The notes under the pieces were generated by a model. It made no database searches. It was not told where the DNA came from and worked only from the letters and a program-made list of their open reading frames with translations. DNA of 64,000 bases from Mixophyes australis (lineage: Eukaryota > Chordata > Amphibia > Anura > Limnodynastidae): assembly GCA_036250195.1 (NCBI GenBank), contig JAVHZZ010000006.1, forward strand, positions 171,264,424 through 171,328,423. The letters run 5' to 3'. A program made the translations under genes and the position numbers. This document shows, piece after piece, positions 22,275-33,887 of the stretch (position 1 is the stretch's first letter; each line of letters starts with the position of its first letter).

Positions 22275-24287
22275 ATAACTATGCATAGCAACACTTGTGT
22301 TTGTTGTCATATGAAGATGATGAAAGGTGTAGAACCTATTGTGATTTTTAGAGAAAAACATTTTAAGACACAAAATAAGCGCTTATATAATGACAATGAG
22401 TCATTATGGTGTAAGATTTCATTAACAGATCACCTCTTAAGTGCATGCTGTCAGTGATGTCAAATTTCTGAAAATAAAGGAGGCATTTGTACCATTGGTC
22501 CTGGTGCTTGAACACCACCTATATTAACTCTATACTATACGCTAATATCCACCCAGATAGCTGCCCAAAGGGAGGCGGTGTGCTGCTTTTTAATTTAATT
22601 TATTTAGTTTTCAATATTTATTCAATATTTATATAGGCATGCCGAAATACAGATAATAATTCCTTATGTTTTGTGATAAAGCACTGCATTCACTGGAATC
22701 TCACACAGCTTGGCTGAACTATTTTACTGTTTATTGGCAGTTGTCCGGATAAATTAAACAGTATCAGCGATAGTTACAGCAGCCATATCCAGTAAAAGCA
22801 TCACAATTCTCCCACAACCGTACGTCTGGCTAAACAGCAATTCCCTCACTACTAGCCGGCCACTAACTGGCGTATGTGGCCCCACCCACAAATATAAAAA
22901 GTGTTTTTATCCTCCACCCAAGCCTAAAAACAAATCACAGCAAACAGCAAACCAATTATACCCATGTGGAACACCTGTGTGTATATGTGCTGAAAGAGGA
23001 GCCCAGGGAAACTTTAACCTTGTCTGCAGCCTGCTCCTGCAGACTAGCTGGGTTTCTACCTCTTTCCCTATAGGAGAGATGTGTCAAATAAGCCTCTTTG
23101 CCACAGTTTATATGTGTGTGTTTATAAATTATGTATGTATATATCTATACAAAAACATAATGAGACTTGGTCTGCATACTCTAATCTGTCAAATGTGTGA
23201 AAAGGTGTGACTGACAAATCAGCATACAAAAACGTAAAATGCAAGATGTAGGGGCATACCTTAAACACTAAAACCACATCTATACTGTACATCCTTGAAC
23301 ACATATCGTAAAGTCTGCAGTATTACTATGTAGTATCAATTCTCCAGTATAACTTGTGGAAAACATGAGGTTCTTAGTGCACATTTGATCAAATTGTGTA
23401 TGCCCATAGACAAGGTGACCTATATATTCTCGATTTTGCACGCCAATTTGGACCTCAAAAGGAGCCAAAACGTAATTTCCGAAAAGATGTTGGATCTCAA
23501 GTTTTTGATCAATATCTCTTGTATTATAACCTTCCTTCCTGTTCTTATCATTCATTTTAGAAGCGCTAGCGGGTAGTGAGCAACGTAACTGCAATGCTCT
23601 ACTCTGAAAATCGTGCATAGAGTGGGTTAGACAGGGTGAAATAGGCAATTTAGATAGAAAGGAAGCTATTATTTTACTGCAGTTTATTTATGTAAAGATC
23701 AGTCTGCTATAATTGTATGCTGCTGATCATTAGGGTTTCAGAGCGTTTACACTGACTAGTGGCTACTAATTGTTAGTGTTTGAAGATAAAATCAATTTTG
23801 TGAGAGCCAGTCTCAGTGAGTGTGACAAGCGAAGTATTTAGGGAGGCTAAGCACTCCCTGCCTTAAATACAGAAGTTGGCCAATTTTGATAAGGGGCTGA
23901 AACTGTATTAATTGCCCCCCAGGATGTGCATGATTATTTACATAGCTTAGCGCACATGCCCGGCTAGCACAGGTGCCGGGATGCGGCGCTAATTGAAATA
24001 GCGTCCCGACCGTTGACCTGGCTCCCAGAAATGACGTCCTGGCTGTTGAGGAGGGGTTAATTCACTCTGGTTTCCTGGGAAATTGTTTGAAGAATTTCTT
24101 AATAAGTTTGTCAGCATGTTCCTCAAGACCATGATTCCACCAGTGTACCATCAAATGGATTCTCCTGGAATCGAGAATTGAGTCCATTATATGAGGCGGT
24201 TTAGAGCATTAAACCACCGGTGATGTGTGGCAGATTAAAACTGCCACTGAACGCAAATCTTAGTACATTTATCCCCAAGTGTTTTCC
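22275..24287. other. no gene seen
   Basis: AT-rich DNA. At about 24250-24280 a lone TTAGTACATTTATCCCC resembles a MITE terminus, but I could not pair it with a left end. Confidence 0.35.
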
Positions 24288-24545
24288 TACTAGTCAAAGC
24301 ATTTGTTGTGAGTGGCAGTCTGTGACATCTTCTTTATTAATCGGGCAAAAGCCAGGCTGTTGATGGAGTGTGAACAGCCGCTGCACCCCCCAAAAAACAC
24401 ATATATTTCTTAATTTCTTTATTTTAAAATTACAAGTGTATTTCTACCAGTCAAAGCAAATGTTGTGAGGAGCAGTCAGTGACATCTTCTTTAATAAGCG
24501 GGTGTCGGTAGAGTGTGAGCAGCATCATCCCCCAAAAAACGCATA
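24288..24545 (+). repeat. two direct repeats in the hAT-3 leader
   Basis: Two copies about 150 bp apart of a ~100-bp block with AGTCAAAGCA, TTGTTGTGAG, GTGACATCTTCTTTA and CCCCCAAAAAAC. The hAT gene remnant follows about 170 bp downstream, the same arrangement as in hAT-1 and hAT-2. Confidence 0.75.
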
Positions 24546-24714
24546 AATATTTATTTTTTAAGAACCAATTGTCTAAATTTCAGTTATATAATTGTGGAGC
24601 AATGTCCAAAGAATTGTAAGGTAATTCCCTCATTTCCTTATCTCATGGGTATTCAACTGTTGTGGAGGCAGCTGCAAGAAACTCCAAATTGAAGTAGCAT
24701 TACTCTTCTTGGTA

Positions 24715-25385
24715 ATGTCAACCATGAATCATTCTAAAGATCAGGAGCATTCCAGTACCAGTACTGGCAGTATTAGTACATGTTCAACCTCTTCTAGTAA
24801 AAAACAAGTCATGCAGGGACAAGAAAGCGACCTCAAAATCCAAACATGGTTTGTCAATCTCAAAGAAAACATCAGCTCTTGATTTAAGGAGGAGAACTAA
24901 GTGATTTGTCCAAAAAAAGGAAAATAACTAACATTCCATATACCACTCAGAGTGGCAAAACAAGGATCATAACATGCTCACTTGCTGCTACTGCTGGTAC
25001 TGGTACATGTATTCGAATGACCCCTGTAAAACAGAGGGCACAACACGGTCATGTATCTTCATTAACTTTCCATGTACCACCTTCTCGTAGATCTTTCATT
25101 GTCACCTCTAAAACAGTCAAATTAGGGCCTGAAAATAACACTGAGGCTAAAGAACAACTTGGACACTCACATAATCCTGAGGGGTGTCTAAGAGGGATAT
25201 CAATGAGTGCTAGAAGTGAGTCTGGTGTTTCAGATTCTGACACTTTAGTTTTAGAGCAGCCTCCTTCCAAAATGTCTCAATCATTTGGAAATGTGAACAC
25301 GAATAGTAATGATGATGATTTAGACATAAAAATTGAGGATGCTACTTTGGAACTTACAAATGTGCAACAAGATGATGGGGGATAA
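24715..25385 (+). pseudogene. hAT-3 transposase N-terminal pseudogene
   Basis: Begins MSTMNHSKDQEHSS at 24715, hits a stop near 24880, and continues in another frame from 24906 to 25385. The acidic end, KIEDATLELTNVQQDDGG, corresponds to PIEDATLELQPDEGD in hAT-2, which identifies the family. In hAT-2 this segment lies before a BED-type zinc finger. No catalytic domain follows. Further hAT-3 sequence, including repeats of GTCTACTGATGCCGCTG, is split by the Harbinger element and resumes after 28017. Confidence 0.7.
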
Positions 25386-25554
25386 TTGTAGATCTGAAAA
25401 TTAATGTGTTGTACTTGATTGGGATAATGAGGAGGATGATGATGAGGGCAGTGGCAGAACTACCATTGGACTTTCACGTTTTTAATATGAGTAAAGCCCA
25501 CCTTTGTCTATCTACTTGTGTAAATGTCTACTGATGCCGCTGCTGTCTGTCTAA

Positions 25555-28014
25555 AGCTGGGTACACACTACAGGTTTTTCATCCAATAATCGCCTCAACC
25601 AGCCGTCATATGACCGCTCGTTCGAAAGTCGGGTCAGTGTGTGTAGTGACACGATGGTCGATTGTCGCCTCACTTAGTTGGTCGTACCATTCAATATTTT
25701 CGTTCCAATCACCTTTTTATCGTGTAGTGTGTATAAATTTACGATCGATCCACGATAATCCTCCGATATTTCCTTGAGTTGGGGCTCCGTTGGGGGCGTG
25801 TGTATGGAAATTTCAGATGCCTGTACCTGTCCCACCTGGTGCGCATATCACTGACTTGTTAATTAGATGATTGTAACGGAATAGCAATAGCAGTATTCTA
25901 TTGCATTGATGCATCTAGCATATGGCAGCCAGTTTAATAAGCTGTAGTGTTATACCAAAACAACGTTTTTATGTGTATTTCCTTTGTCAGCCTTCTTAAT
26001 TAGGTCCCTGTACCACCATATTGTTTGCGCAAATCATATTCTTTTGTAAAGCAAAATATGTGTATATCAGAATGGCTATTGCTATTACAGTGTCCATGTA
26101 CTGTACTACAATACACACGTTTTTTGTGTTTTGTATACAAGCTTATTGTACCTGTCTGGTTGCAGAACACTTGTGTAAAGCACATGTGTTATGTAATCCT
26201 TTACATGTATATTGGCATCTTATTCATACTTACCCTTTCTAAACTTATACCTTTATAAACTAATATTAACCTTTATTAACTAATATTTGTAACATACCCA
26301 GAATAAACCACATAGTGTTAATGCAACAGTTTTATTGCAGAAAAAGTTTCAAAAATATTCATTGCAGAATAATTAAAGTTATAAAAATAGTACTACACTT
26401 TAAAGGTGCTAGTGGTTTGTGGCACAACCGTTCCCAACAGCATAGACATTTCAACAAAATTCTTCTCAAGCTTTTTAATTTTTTTCTTGACGTCACTTAT
26501 AATCGCTGTTATTTCTTTAAAATAATCGATGAGCTTTACAACGTTTTTTTCTCCCTCAGAACTTTCATCGGATATGATATACGATGGTATTTAGGAAACA
26601 AGGAAATAAAAAATGTTTAGCATTAAAATTCTCTATCTGTAATAAAGTTAACAAAATGCTTTAGCCAACACCAGAAATAGTCCCATTTGCTCACCTTGCA
26701 TAATCTATTCTTTCTCCTTCTTTCTCTTCGGTACTGTACCTGCAGTCATCTTGCCACAGCAAGCAGGAAAAGTGCAGTTGTTGCTGTTCTTCTACTGTAT
26801 TCATTGTACGGAATAAAAGCATGAATGAATGAAAAGACAGTGTTGTCTTCTGTTTTTATGCATTTTTGGGTGTTAACTATAGTTTAAGCTCTGCCCCTTT
26901 ATACTAATGTCTTTGATATATTGTTACATGACCTGCAAATGTCACTTCAGTGTGTATGAAATTTAAATCATTGTTCATGTCGAAGTCGTATAATTGGATG
27001 AACGAAAGTATATTGGTTAATATTGTCTTGCCGTGCAATTGCGATCAGTATGCCACGTAACACGTGGCATAGCGCGATCTCGTGGTAAAATACGCACGCA
27101 CACACTCACACTCTAACATTTAGTTATTTATATATTTCATATTCATATTGGTTCTGTTCTACAGTGATCTATGAACAGATAGTATTTAGTTTATTATTGG
27201 TTTATATATTATGATTATATGTACACTTTAGTGTTATTTCAGGTTCAGGTTGCAGGAACTGTGTCATGTTTAGTATCATTTTAATCCCCTATTCATCAGA
27301 AGTTGTCCGGTTCATTCGCCGAAGATATCGCACATTGCATACTCTAGTTATTGATGTTAGGGAATAAATGATCACAGTGATACTAACTGTAAAATGCTAA
27401 TAGACTAGTTGAAACTGGAGTCTTGGCGGGAAAGTCAGAGCACAACCCCTGGAGAGATGACCCCCACCTTTGGATATTTTGGTTTGAACTGGCTTATGAC
27501 CTGCAGCACACTGGACCTTCCTGATACCTGGACCAATAGAAGCAAGCCACACCATCTGCATTGTTTTCACTGTAACACTGAGTGTATATAATACAGCTCT
27601 AGCTGGTATTAGCCCAGTCTTCTCCGACCACAGTATTCTGGAGTGAAGTACTGTACGCAGGTACCAGTGGAGCGCAGCGGTATGTATTTATCTTTGGTAT
27701 TGGCTTTATTATACTGTACTGTATTATAATTAATCATTGAACTGCTAAACAAATTGCTTTTGCTAAATAAATTACTTGTGCTTCGGAAACACACAAATCG
27801 CTTAGACAATGCTTATTGGAAAACGATAAAATTACTTTAATATTCACGACAACATAGCTGTAAAAGTCGCTACAGGGCGGTTTATCTTCAATTTATCGTC
27901 TAAAACGAGGCTAGTGTGTATGCAGTCTGTAGACCGAGCGATCAGACCATTGATCGGATGTTAAATCGATCGGGATAAAAAGTTGGTGAAAAATTAAGCA
28001 GTGTGTACCCAGCT
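25555..28014 (-). mobile_element. PIF/Harbinger-type transposon, 2.46 kb
   Basis: Termini AGCTGGGTACACACT and AGTGTGTACCCAGCT are perfect 15-bp inverted repeats, flanked by TAA at 25552-25554 and 28015-28017, the 3-bp target of PIF/Harbinger. The ends are rich in CGAT/ATCG words. It is inserted in the hAT-3 sequence. No complete transposase is visible. A minus-strand coding remnant is at 26406-26590, so it is probably a defective or non-autonomous copy. Confidence 0.88.
26406..26590 (-). pseudogene. coding remnant inside the Harbinger element
   Basis: A minus-strand frame of about 53 codons contains KLIDYFKEITAIISDVKKK and KLEKNFVEMSMLLGTV, a charged heptad-like coiled coil, and ends at a TAG. 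A possible short first exon, MTAGTVPKRKKEKE, lies at about 26700-26755 and is followed by a donor-like AAGGTGAGC. This may be the end of the Myb/SANT-like second protein that Harbinger elements carry. That identity is an inference. Confidence 0.35.
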
Positions 28015-28017
28015 TAA

Positions 28018-28680
28018 AGGCATCTGATTCTTACTGTATTCACTTTATTGTGTGCATAGTCTCCCTTTCCTTTTTCTTTTTTTGTTTACAAACATTGACA
28101 CTTTAATCTCAAATTGGACAATAGTTACAAAACATGAAGTACATTCTCACAAAACTATGCAAAAAATCTGACATTAACATGCCTTCAGTAGAAAATATAG
28201 ACTATAGATATACATGGTAACTGGCAAATATATACAAGACCCCTTGTTTGATTCACAAGGGCAGCATTACGGCACATATTACTATTCACCCAGATATACC
28301 CTGCTCATAACATAAACAAGCACTTATATGTAAAACAAGGTATTTGAAAGTTCCACTCTTGGCTCCCGTTAAATGCTCTGCCCAACGAGAAGTGTGTAGT
28401 ATTTTAAGTTTTTTATTATGGGTAAAGTCCACCTTCATATATCTAAATGTTTAATTTTGCTGCTGTCAGTTTAATGACCTCTTCTCTTCTTCTGACTTGT
28501 TGCTTGACTATTATTTATGGATGCCCTCTAACATTCTAAATTATTGTGTGCAAAGTCTTTCAACATTTTGTCTTCTGAGTGCAGCTCACCTTTGTCTTTC
28601 TATTTGTCGAAATGTCTACTGATGCCGCTGTTCCTCTAATGACCTCTTATTCTTACTACCAGTGTCAACCTGTTGGAAAA
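28018..28680 (+). other. downstream part of hAT-3, non-coding
   Basis: Continues hAT-3 beyond the Harbinger insertion. The block around AAAGTCCACCTT and GTCTACTGATGCCGCTG, seen at 25490-25545, recurs at about 28420 and 28590. No coding domain or right terminus was recognised. Confidence 0.5.
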
Positions 28681-28834
28681 ACTCAGGAATGTCATTTTCA
28701 GCATTCAGTTTCGCATGTATAGCAAAAATATTTTTTTATTATTATTATTGTAGTACCGTGTTAGCCAGAAAAATCTATGTGATGTTGAATACTTTTGTGT
28801 CAAAAAAGACAAAACTATTATAGAAGTGATACCT

Positions 28835-28837
<3 letters not shown>

Positions 28838-28887
<50 letters not shown>
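28838..28887. repeat. (TA)n microsatellite
   Basis: About 24 TA dinucleotides, likely length-variable. Confidence 0.95.
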
Positions 28888-28890
<3 letters not shown>

Positions 28891-28923
28891 TATATTGGCT
28901 TACCAAATTTTTTTTTATTATAT

Positions 28924-28963
28924 TTGCTAGCTTTCAGAGCACAGAGGCTCCTTCATCAGGCAA
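28924..28963 (-). ncRNA. hammerhead ribozyme-like motif
   Basis: On the minus strand the order is TTGC, CTGATGA, stem II GGAGC/GCTCT with a 6-nt loop, GAAA, GCTA, then GCAA. The invariant CUGANGA and GAAA boxes are both present, and TTGC pairs with GCAA as a short stem I. Stem III is minimal, as reported for hammerheads of Penelope-like elements. Predicted cleavage is after GCTA. Confidence 0.6.
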
Positions 28964-29103
28964 GTTTACAAATGAATGACTGAGGAAAAGGCACAATATT
29001 TAAGAGCTGTTACATCAAGAAATTTGTACATGGGGGGATACATTATTAAGATAAAGTAATAAAGTAATAAAGCAAAGGTTTTCATTATGGGGTTCAGAGA
29101 TCT

Positions 29104-29294
29104 GGGGGTAAATGTATCAATCTGCGGTTTCTTCAACACCCGCGTGTTCAGCCTCTTCCGCGATTAAATTTCAAGCGGCGCTGCATTGTAAAGGGAAGTT
29201 AACCCTTTACAATGCAGCGCCGCTTGAAATTTAATCGCGGAAGAGGCTGAACACGCGGGTGTTGAAGAACCCGCAGATTGATACATTTACCCCC
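29104..29294. mobile_element. near-perfect palindromic MITE
   Basis: The whole element is a hairpin: each arm runs from GGGGGTAAATGTATCAATCT through TTCAGCCTCTTCCGCGATTA to CATTGTAAAGGGAAG, with almost no loop. Same family as 598-746 but with both inner arms complete. Confidence 0.88.
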
Positions 29295-29390
29295 TGGAGT
29301 TACTCTGCTGTGCGGTGTGAAGTGTGTCCATGCAGTGGGTCATAAATCCAGGTGTTATATTGACGAAAAAGTATTTAATATCACATAGTT

Positions 29391-29455
29391 TTTAAAGCGC
29401 TATGGAATTTGCTGGCGTTATATAAATAAATGTTGTTGATGATGATGATGATAGT
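29391..29455 (+). repeat. LINE L2-type 3' tail
   Basis: AAAGCGCTATGGAATTTGCT then GGCGTTATATAAATAAATG and a (GAT)n tail, the standard end of L2-like elements in frogs. Strongly 5'-truncated. Confidence 0.65.
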
Positions 29456-29621
29456 TTTGCATGTAGATAGTAGTACTCAATAGACCTCAGCCATCTCATC
29501 TGACCTGGCTGAGCCTCTTCTAAGACCTTCCACCTGACACACACAGCGCTCACTGGGCTGTATTCTGGTCTGCTCATAGCTGTAGTATATGTGGCCTATT
29601 AGCACCACCTAGCATCACCAA

Positions 29622-29703
<82 letters not shown>
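29622..29703. repeat. (TATC)n and (TA)n microsatellites
   Basis: About twelve TATC units followed by about sixteen TA units, adjoining the 3' edge of the minus-strand PLE. PLE 3' ends often merge into simple repeats. Confidence 0.9.
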
Positions 29704-29707
<4 letters not shown>

Positions 29708-30548
29708 GTAATAGATATAATAAATACTGGCGCTCAAACTCGAAATAGGTGAGTAAATAATAATATGATTAACCAATCTTGGTATACACTATTCTTCATA
29801 AGAGTAGGCAGCCTCCCTCTCAATTTTCGGATGGTACTCCGATCAAGGAATAATCAATGTTAACATAGAAAGAGGGAAGATGGCGCCAAATACGGTAGTG
29901 TAAGCTGGTACAAATCGTCCAGACAGTCAATATTACTGTATATAAAGATGTAAGTACAAAGAGTTCATCATGTCAGGCTGGTAAAAGCAGTATCAACCAA
30001 TTTTCATAATTTCTGAACATATGCCGAAATACAGACAGAAGAAAGCAGAAAACAACGTTTCAGATGTATCCGTGACAATCAGTAGCAAGTGATAGGTGGC
30101 AACGTACCAAAAAGATATAAATAAACAGCTTATCTGTATCAGAGGTGCTTGGAAGTGGACTTCAGTCAGCTTCAAGAGGTCAGGAACAGGCGTGTAGATA
30201 TCTTATGTAGGTATATGATAACTGGAACATCAGCCACAGCACAGTCACTGCTCACAAACTCCACTCATACGGTGTATTAGGAGAGGAAAAAGCCATATAG
30301 TGTAGTACTTATGTGCAATAATTTATTCAGCATGTATCATAATAAAACACACTCACAATGTAAACAAGGTATAAAAGCTTATCTGTAATCCTGTGGACAT
30401 AGGGTACTGCTACACACTGTAGATCACTGGGATATATAGGAAGTAGACACCAATAGGCTCCGCACAGAAGTTCTCAATGGGGTAACTTTTCAGGGATCGG
30501 GTAAACAGTACAGCCTTACGCATACCAGGAGTAGTTAATGGAGAACAG

Positions 30549-30586
30549 CCTCAACGCGTTTCGTCATATAGACTTCGTCAGGAGGA
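30549..30586 (-). ncRNA. hammerhead ribozyme (type I, minimal)
   Basis: On the minus strand: stem I CCTC, core CTGACGA, stem II GTC with loop TATAT and GAC, core GAAA, minimal stem III AC/GT around GC, cleavage-site triplet GTT, then GAGG completing stem I. All invariant core bases are present. It is downstream of the PLE coding frame on the same strand, where PLE terminal repeats are known to carry hammerheads. Predicted self-cleavage lies after GTT. Confidence 0.75.
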
Positions 30587-31454
30587 GTATTCTAGAACAG
30601 CACTTATTGCTGTCTTAAATAGCGATGGCGGGCGCCATTTTGCGCATGCGCAGTACAGCGCGATTTTCGCGCATGCGCAGAACACACTTCCGGTTCAGCG
30701 CTTACACTGTATGTGTAAGAGGGAAGTGTAGTGCCTATTATAGACAGGTATTTGGCCATACAGGCCACAGGAATGGTGTATATAGAGGATATCTTAAGGT
30801 ATATGCCCAAAGGGATGTATGGGCTAGAAATATTACTTATAATCGATGGCGGTGGCCATCTTGGAATGGGGCAAAGTGTACAACAGTGGAGGGATAATAG
30901 ATTATCACAAGCCAGCATGTGATTCTTATGTCAGATGGCGGTGGCCATATTTAATCAGGGCAGGGGAGTCAGCTATAGTAGAGAACTCCTGGCAAATAGC
31001 CCATGGTGCATAAATACATAATAATATGAACAATATTACATATCAAAAGTACAATATGAGTAAGAAATCTTCCTCTAGTGACTAAATATAACATATTTTA
31101 ACATCTATTTTAAAATAGAGATTCTGCAGGATATCATGTAACAAGACAGGCATAACCGTGTGGTTATGTAAATATATATATGGTAAATACAAATCCTTTT
31201 AGGCAGAATATAAAATCAGCAGTGACACATATATAAAAAATAGCTAATAAGATAAATATAGATAAAATAGAGATAAGAACTGGAATAATATAATTAAAAA
31301 ATTGAATAATAAAAAGGCATACAGGCATATATTATCATACAGTCACAAATGTGTCAGTATGATGCTTCATAAAAAGATATATAAAAGGTATCAGTCGTTA
31401 ATAAATATGTCAATACAGTAGATTAAGAACTTGTATAGTGTAAGTCTGAGAGAA

Positions 31455-33887
31455 TTATAAAAAAGGTGCTATCTCATAACCTTCATTTAGCCCAGAGGGG
31501 CTCAATGTATTTAACTGGAAAATCCAGAACATTTCCCGTTTAGAGAGTTTACCTTGGATGTCTCCACCACGTGGTCCTAATTGGACATGTTCAATAGCTT
31601 TGAATGAGATAAACCGTGGATCTGAGTTATGTTTGGTGAGAAAATGTCTGGATACTGAGTGGCTTTGAACTTTGTTTTTTATATTGCGTACATGTTCTTG
31701 TATTCTAAGTTTGAGGGGCCGTTTCGTTTTGCCTATATATTTCAGACCACAAGTGCATTCCAGTAGGTATATCACAGATGTTGTAACACAATTTATATAA
31801 TTTTTGATATTGAATTTCTTGCTATTGTCATGATTATAAAAAATCTTTCGGTCTTTATGTGCAAATTGACATACATTACAATGGTTGCATTTGTGAAACC
31901 CTGTAGGAGCAGGAAAGGTTGTTGTGGTGGTAACTTGATTTTCTCTTAACATACTGGGCGCTAGGATATCCTTAAGGTTTCTATTTTTTCTGAAGATAAT
32001 ATCAGGCCTTTCTGGTAAAATGTCTCTCAAAACAGGATCCATTCTCAGGATACCCCAGTGTTTAGTGATAGAGGTTTGAATTATTTTTTCTTCACAATTG
32101 TAGTTCGTAATAAATGGGATTTTGTCAATCTTATCTGTCTTATTCTTATATTGTAGTAACTCGGTTCTTTCTACCTGTAAGATTTTGTCGCTAGCCTCGT
32201 TGATAAGTGAATCAGGATAACCTCGGTTTCTGAATCTTTCAGCATATATAGAGAGTTGTTCTTGGCATTGAAGTTCGTTACTGCAATTTCTTTTAATCTT
32301 GTAGAATTGTGAATAAGGAATATTGTCTTTCCACCTTTTGACATGTCCGCTTTTGTAATGAAGATAACTATTGGTGTCTACAGTTTTAATGTAATTCTTT
32401 GTTTCTACTTTGGTATCTGTACATGATAGTACTAGATCCAGAAACTCAATGTGCTTTGTATGGTGGTTTGCAGTGAACTTGAGATTATACTCATTTATGC
32501 TGATATATGATAAAAAATTGTTGATTGATAACACGTCACCTTCCCATACTATTAGAATATCATCAATGTATCTTTTATATATTTTGATGTTTTTAGAAAA
32601 GGGGTTAGAGTTCAAGACTGATTCTGTCTCCCAACATCCCATAACCAAGTTCGCGAAGCTCGGTGCGAAAATAGTGCCCATCGCAGTCCCGCAGGTTTGG
32701 ATGTAATGTATATTCAAAAATTTGAAGTAGTTATGTGTTAAAGTAAACAGTATAAGGTCACAGATAAAATTCTTGTGTTCAAGAGTAAGAGTAGTGTCTG
32801 CGTCTAAATTTTTTTTGCATGCTCTTATCCCCGTTTGATGTTCTATACATGTATACAAAGATTGAACATCTATAGTTAGCCATATATATTTCGGGTTCCA
32901 TTCAAAATCCTTGAATAAATTCAAAACACTCGTAGTGTCTTTAAGGTATGAGTCTAATTGGGTGACATATTTTTTGAGGAATATATCTACATATTCAGAA
33001 GTATGTGCAGTGAGGGAGTCTATACCGGCCACGATTGGCCTCCCTTTTGGTTTCTCTAGGTTCTTATGTATCTTAGGGAGGTGATAGAAGATAGGGATAG
33101 TTGGATTTGAAACCCGTAGGTATTGGTATTCCTGTTTGGTTATGATGTTGTTATGTAGTCCTTTAGTGAGAATAGTTCTTAAAGCTGAAATGAAATCAGT
33201 TGTCGGATCTTTAGAGAGTTCCATATATGAATCAGTATCTTTCAGGAGTCTAAGTGTTTCTTCTATATAATCTGTTTTGTTTAAGAGCACTATTCCCCCT
33301 CCTTTGTCTGCTTGTTTTATTACGATAGAATTGTTTTCTTGTAATTTTTTCATAGCAGTGATTTCTATTTTAGACAAATTGTTACCATTCATATGATGAT
33401 GATTATTTTGACATAAATCCTTAACCATCAGTTCATGAAATAGATCTATATGGCTACTTTTGGATTCAAGAGGGTAGAATTTAGATGTGGGCTTCAGACC
33501 TGATTTAGAGATGTTCTCATAGTTGGATAAGACCGATGTTTCTTTTCTAGCAAAGTGTCGTTTCAAAGTTAGTATTCTAGTATATTTGTTTATATCGATA
33601 AACGTTTGGAATTTGTTCAATTTCTGGGTTGGGGCAAAAGTTAGTCCTTTACTTAATAGGTTAAATTCTGATCTGTCTACAGTATGTTTGGACAGGTTAA
33701 AGATGCCATTGGCTTTTAGAAGATCATTGTGGATTATATGGGGTTTCTTCTTTGTTTCTTTATTGCCCCCTCTCTTGCCTCTCCTTCTGTGTGTCTGCGC
33801 TTCATGGGTGAGGCAAGTTGAATATTTTCCCTTATAGGTTTTCGATGAGACCCTTTTTCGTAGGGTATGTGTAGGGGGGACAAAAAA
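31455..33887 (-). CDS. PLE reverse transcriptase with GIY-YIG endonuclease
   Basis: One stop-free frame of 811 codons including its stop. The 721 codons from 33620 are often called as a protein, but they begin with TTG, not ATG, and similarity continues upstream (SEFNLLSKGLTFAPTQ at about 33625-33672), so the true start is further 5'. Counting from 33620: ADKGGGIVLLNK near residue 108, HLPKIHKN and KGRPIVAGI, the RT catalytic box YIDD at about 351-354, a Cys-rich linker (KCNHCNVC), and the GIY-YIG nuclease (YLLECTCGLKYIGKT) at about 617-631 with a downstream KREMFWI. PLE RTs copy element RNA at a nicked target, the nick made by GIY-YIG. The core appears intact. The N-terminus is broken (see 33752-34062), so full-length protein is doubtful. 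No ATG exists within the open frame before 33620. Confidence 0.85.
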   Translation of the reverse strand, partial: FFVPPTHTLRKRVSSKTYKGKYSTCLTHEAQTHRRRGKRGGNKETKKKPHIIHNDLLKANGIFNLSKHTVDRSEFNLLSKGLTFAPTQKLNKFQTFIDINKYTRILTLKRHFARKETSVLSNYENISKSGLKPTSKFYPLESKSSHIDLFHELMVKDLCQNNHHHMNGNNLSKIEITAMKKLQENNSIVIKQADKGGGIVLLNKTDYIEETLRLLKDTDSYMELSKDPTTDFISALRTILTKGLHNNIITKQEYQYLRVSNPTIPIFYHLPKIHKNLEKPKGRPIVAGIDSLTAHTSEYVDIFLKKYVTQLDSYLKDTTSVLNLFKDFEWNPKYIWLTIDVQSLYTCIEHQTGIRACKKNLDADTTLTLEHKNFICDLILFTLTHNYFKFLNIHYIQTCGTAMGTIFAPSFANLVMGCWETESVLNSNPFSKNIKIYKRYIDDILIVWEGDVLSINNFLSYISINEYNLKFTANHHTKHIEFLDLVLSCTDTKVETKNYIKTVDTNSYLHYKSGHVKRWKDNIPYSQFYKIKRNCSNELQCQEQLSIYAERFRNRGYPDSLINEASDKILQVERTELLQYKNKTDKIDKIPFITNYNCEEKIIQTSITKHWGILRMDPVLRDILPERPDIIFRKNRNLKDILAPSMLRENQVTTTTTFPAPTGFHKCNHCNVCQFAHKDRKIFYNHDNSKKFNIKNYINCVTTSVIYLLECTCGLKYIGKTKRPLKLRIQEHVRNIKNKVQSHSVSRHFLTKHNSDPRFISFKAIEHVQLGPRGGDIQGKLSKREMFWIFQLNTLSPSGLNEGYEIAPFL

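Noticed and set aside
33618..33620. Start of PLE protein at 33620
   Set aside because: The codon is TTG and recognisable PLE sequence continues upstream, so it is not a real start.
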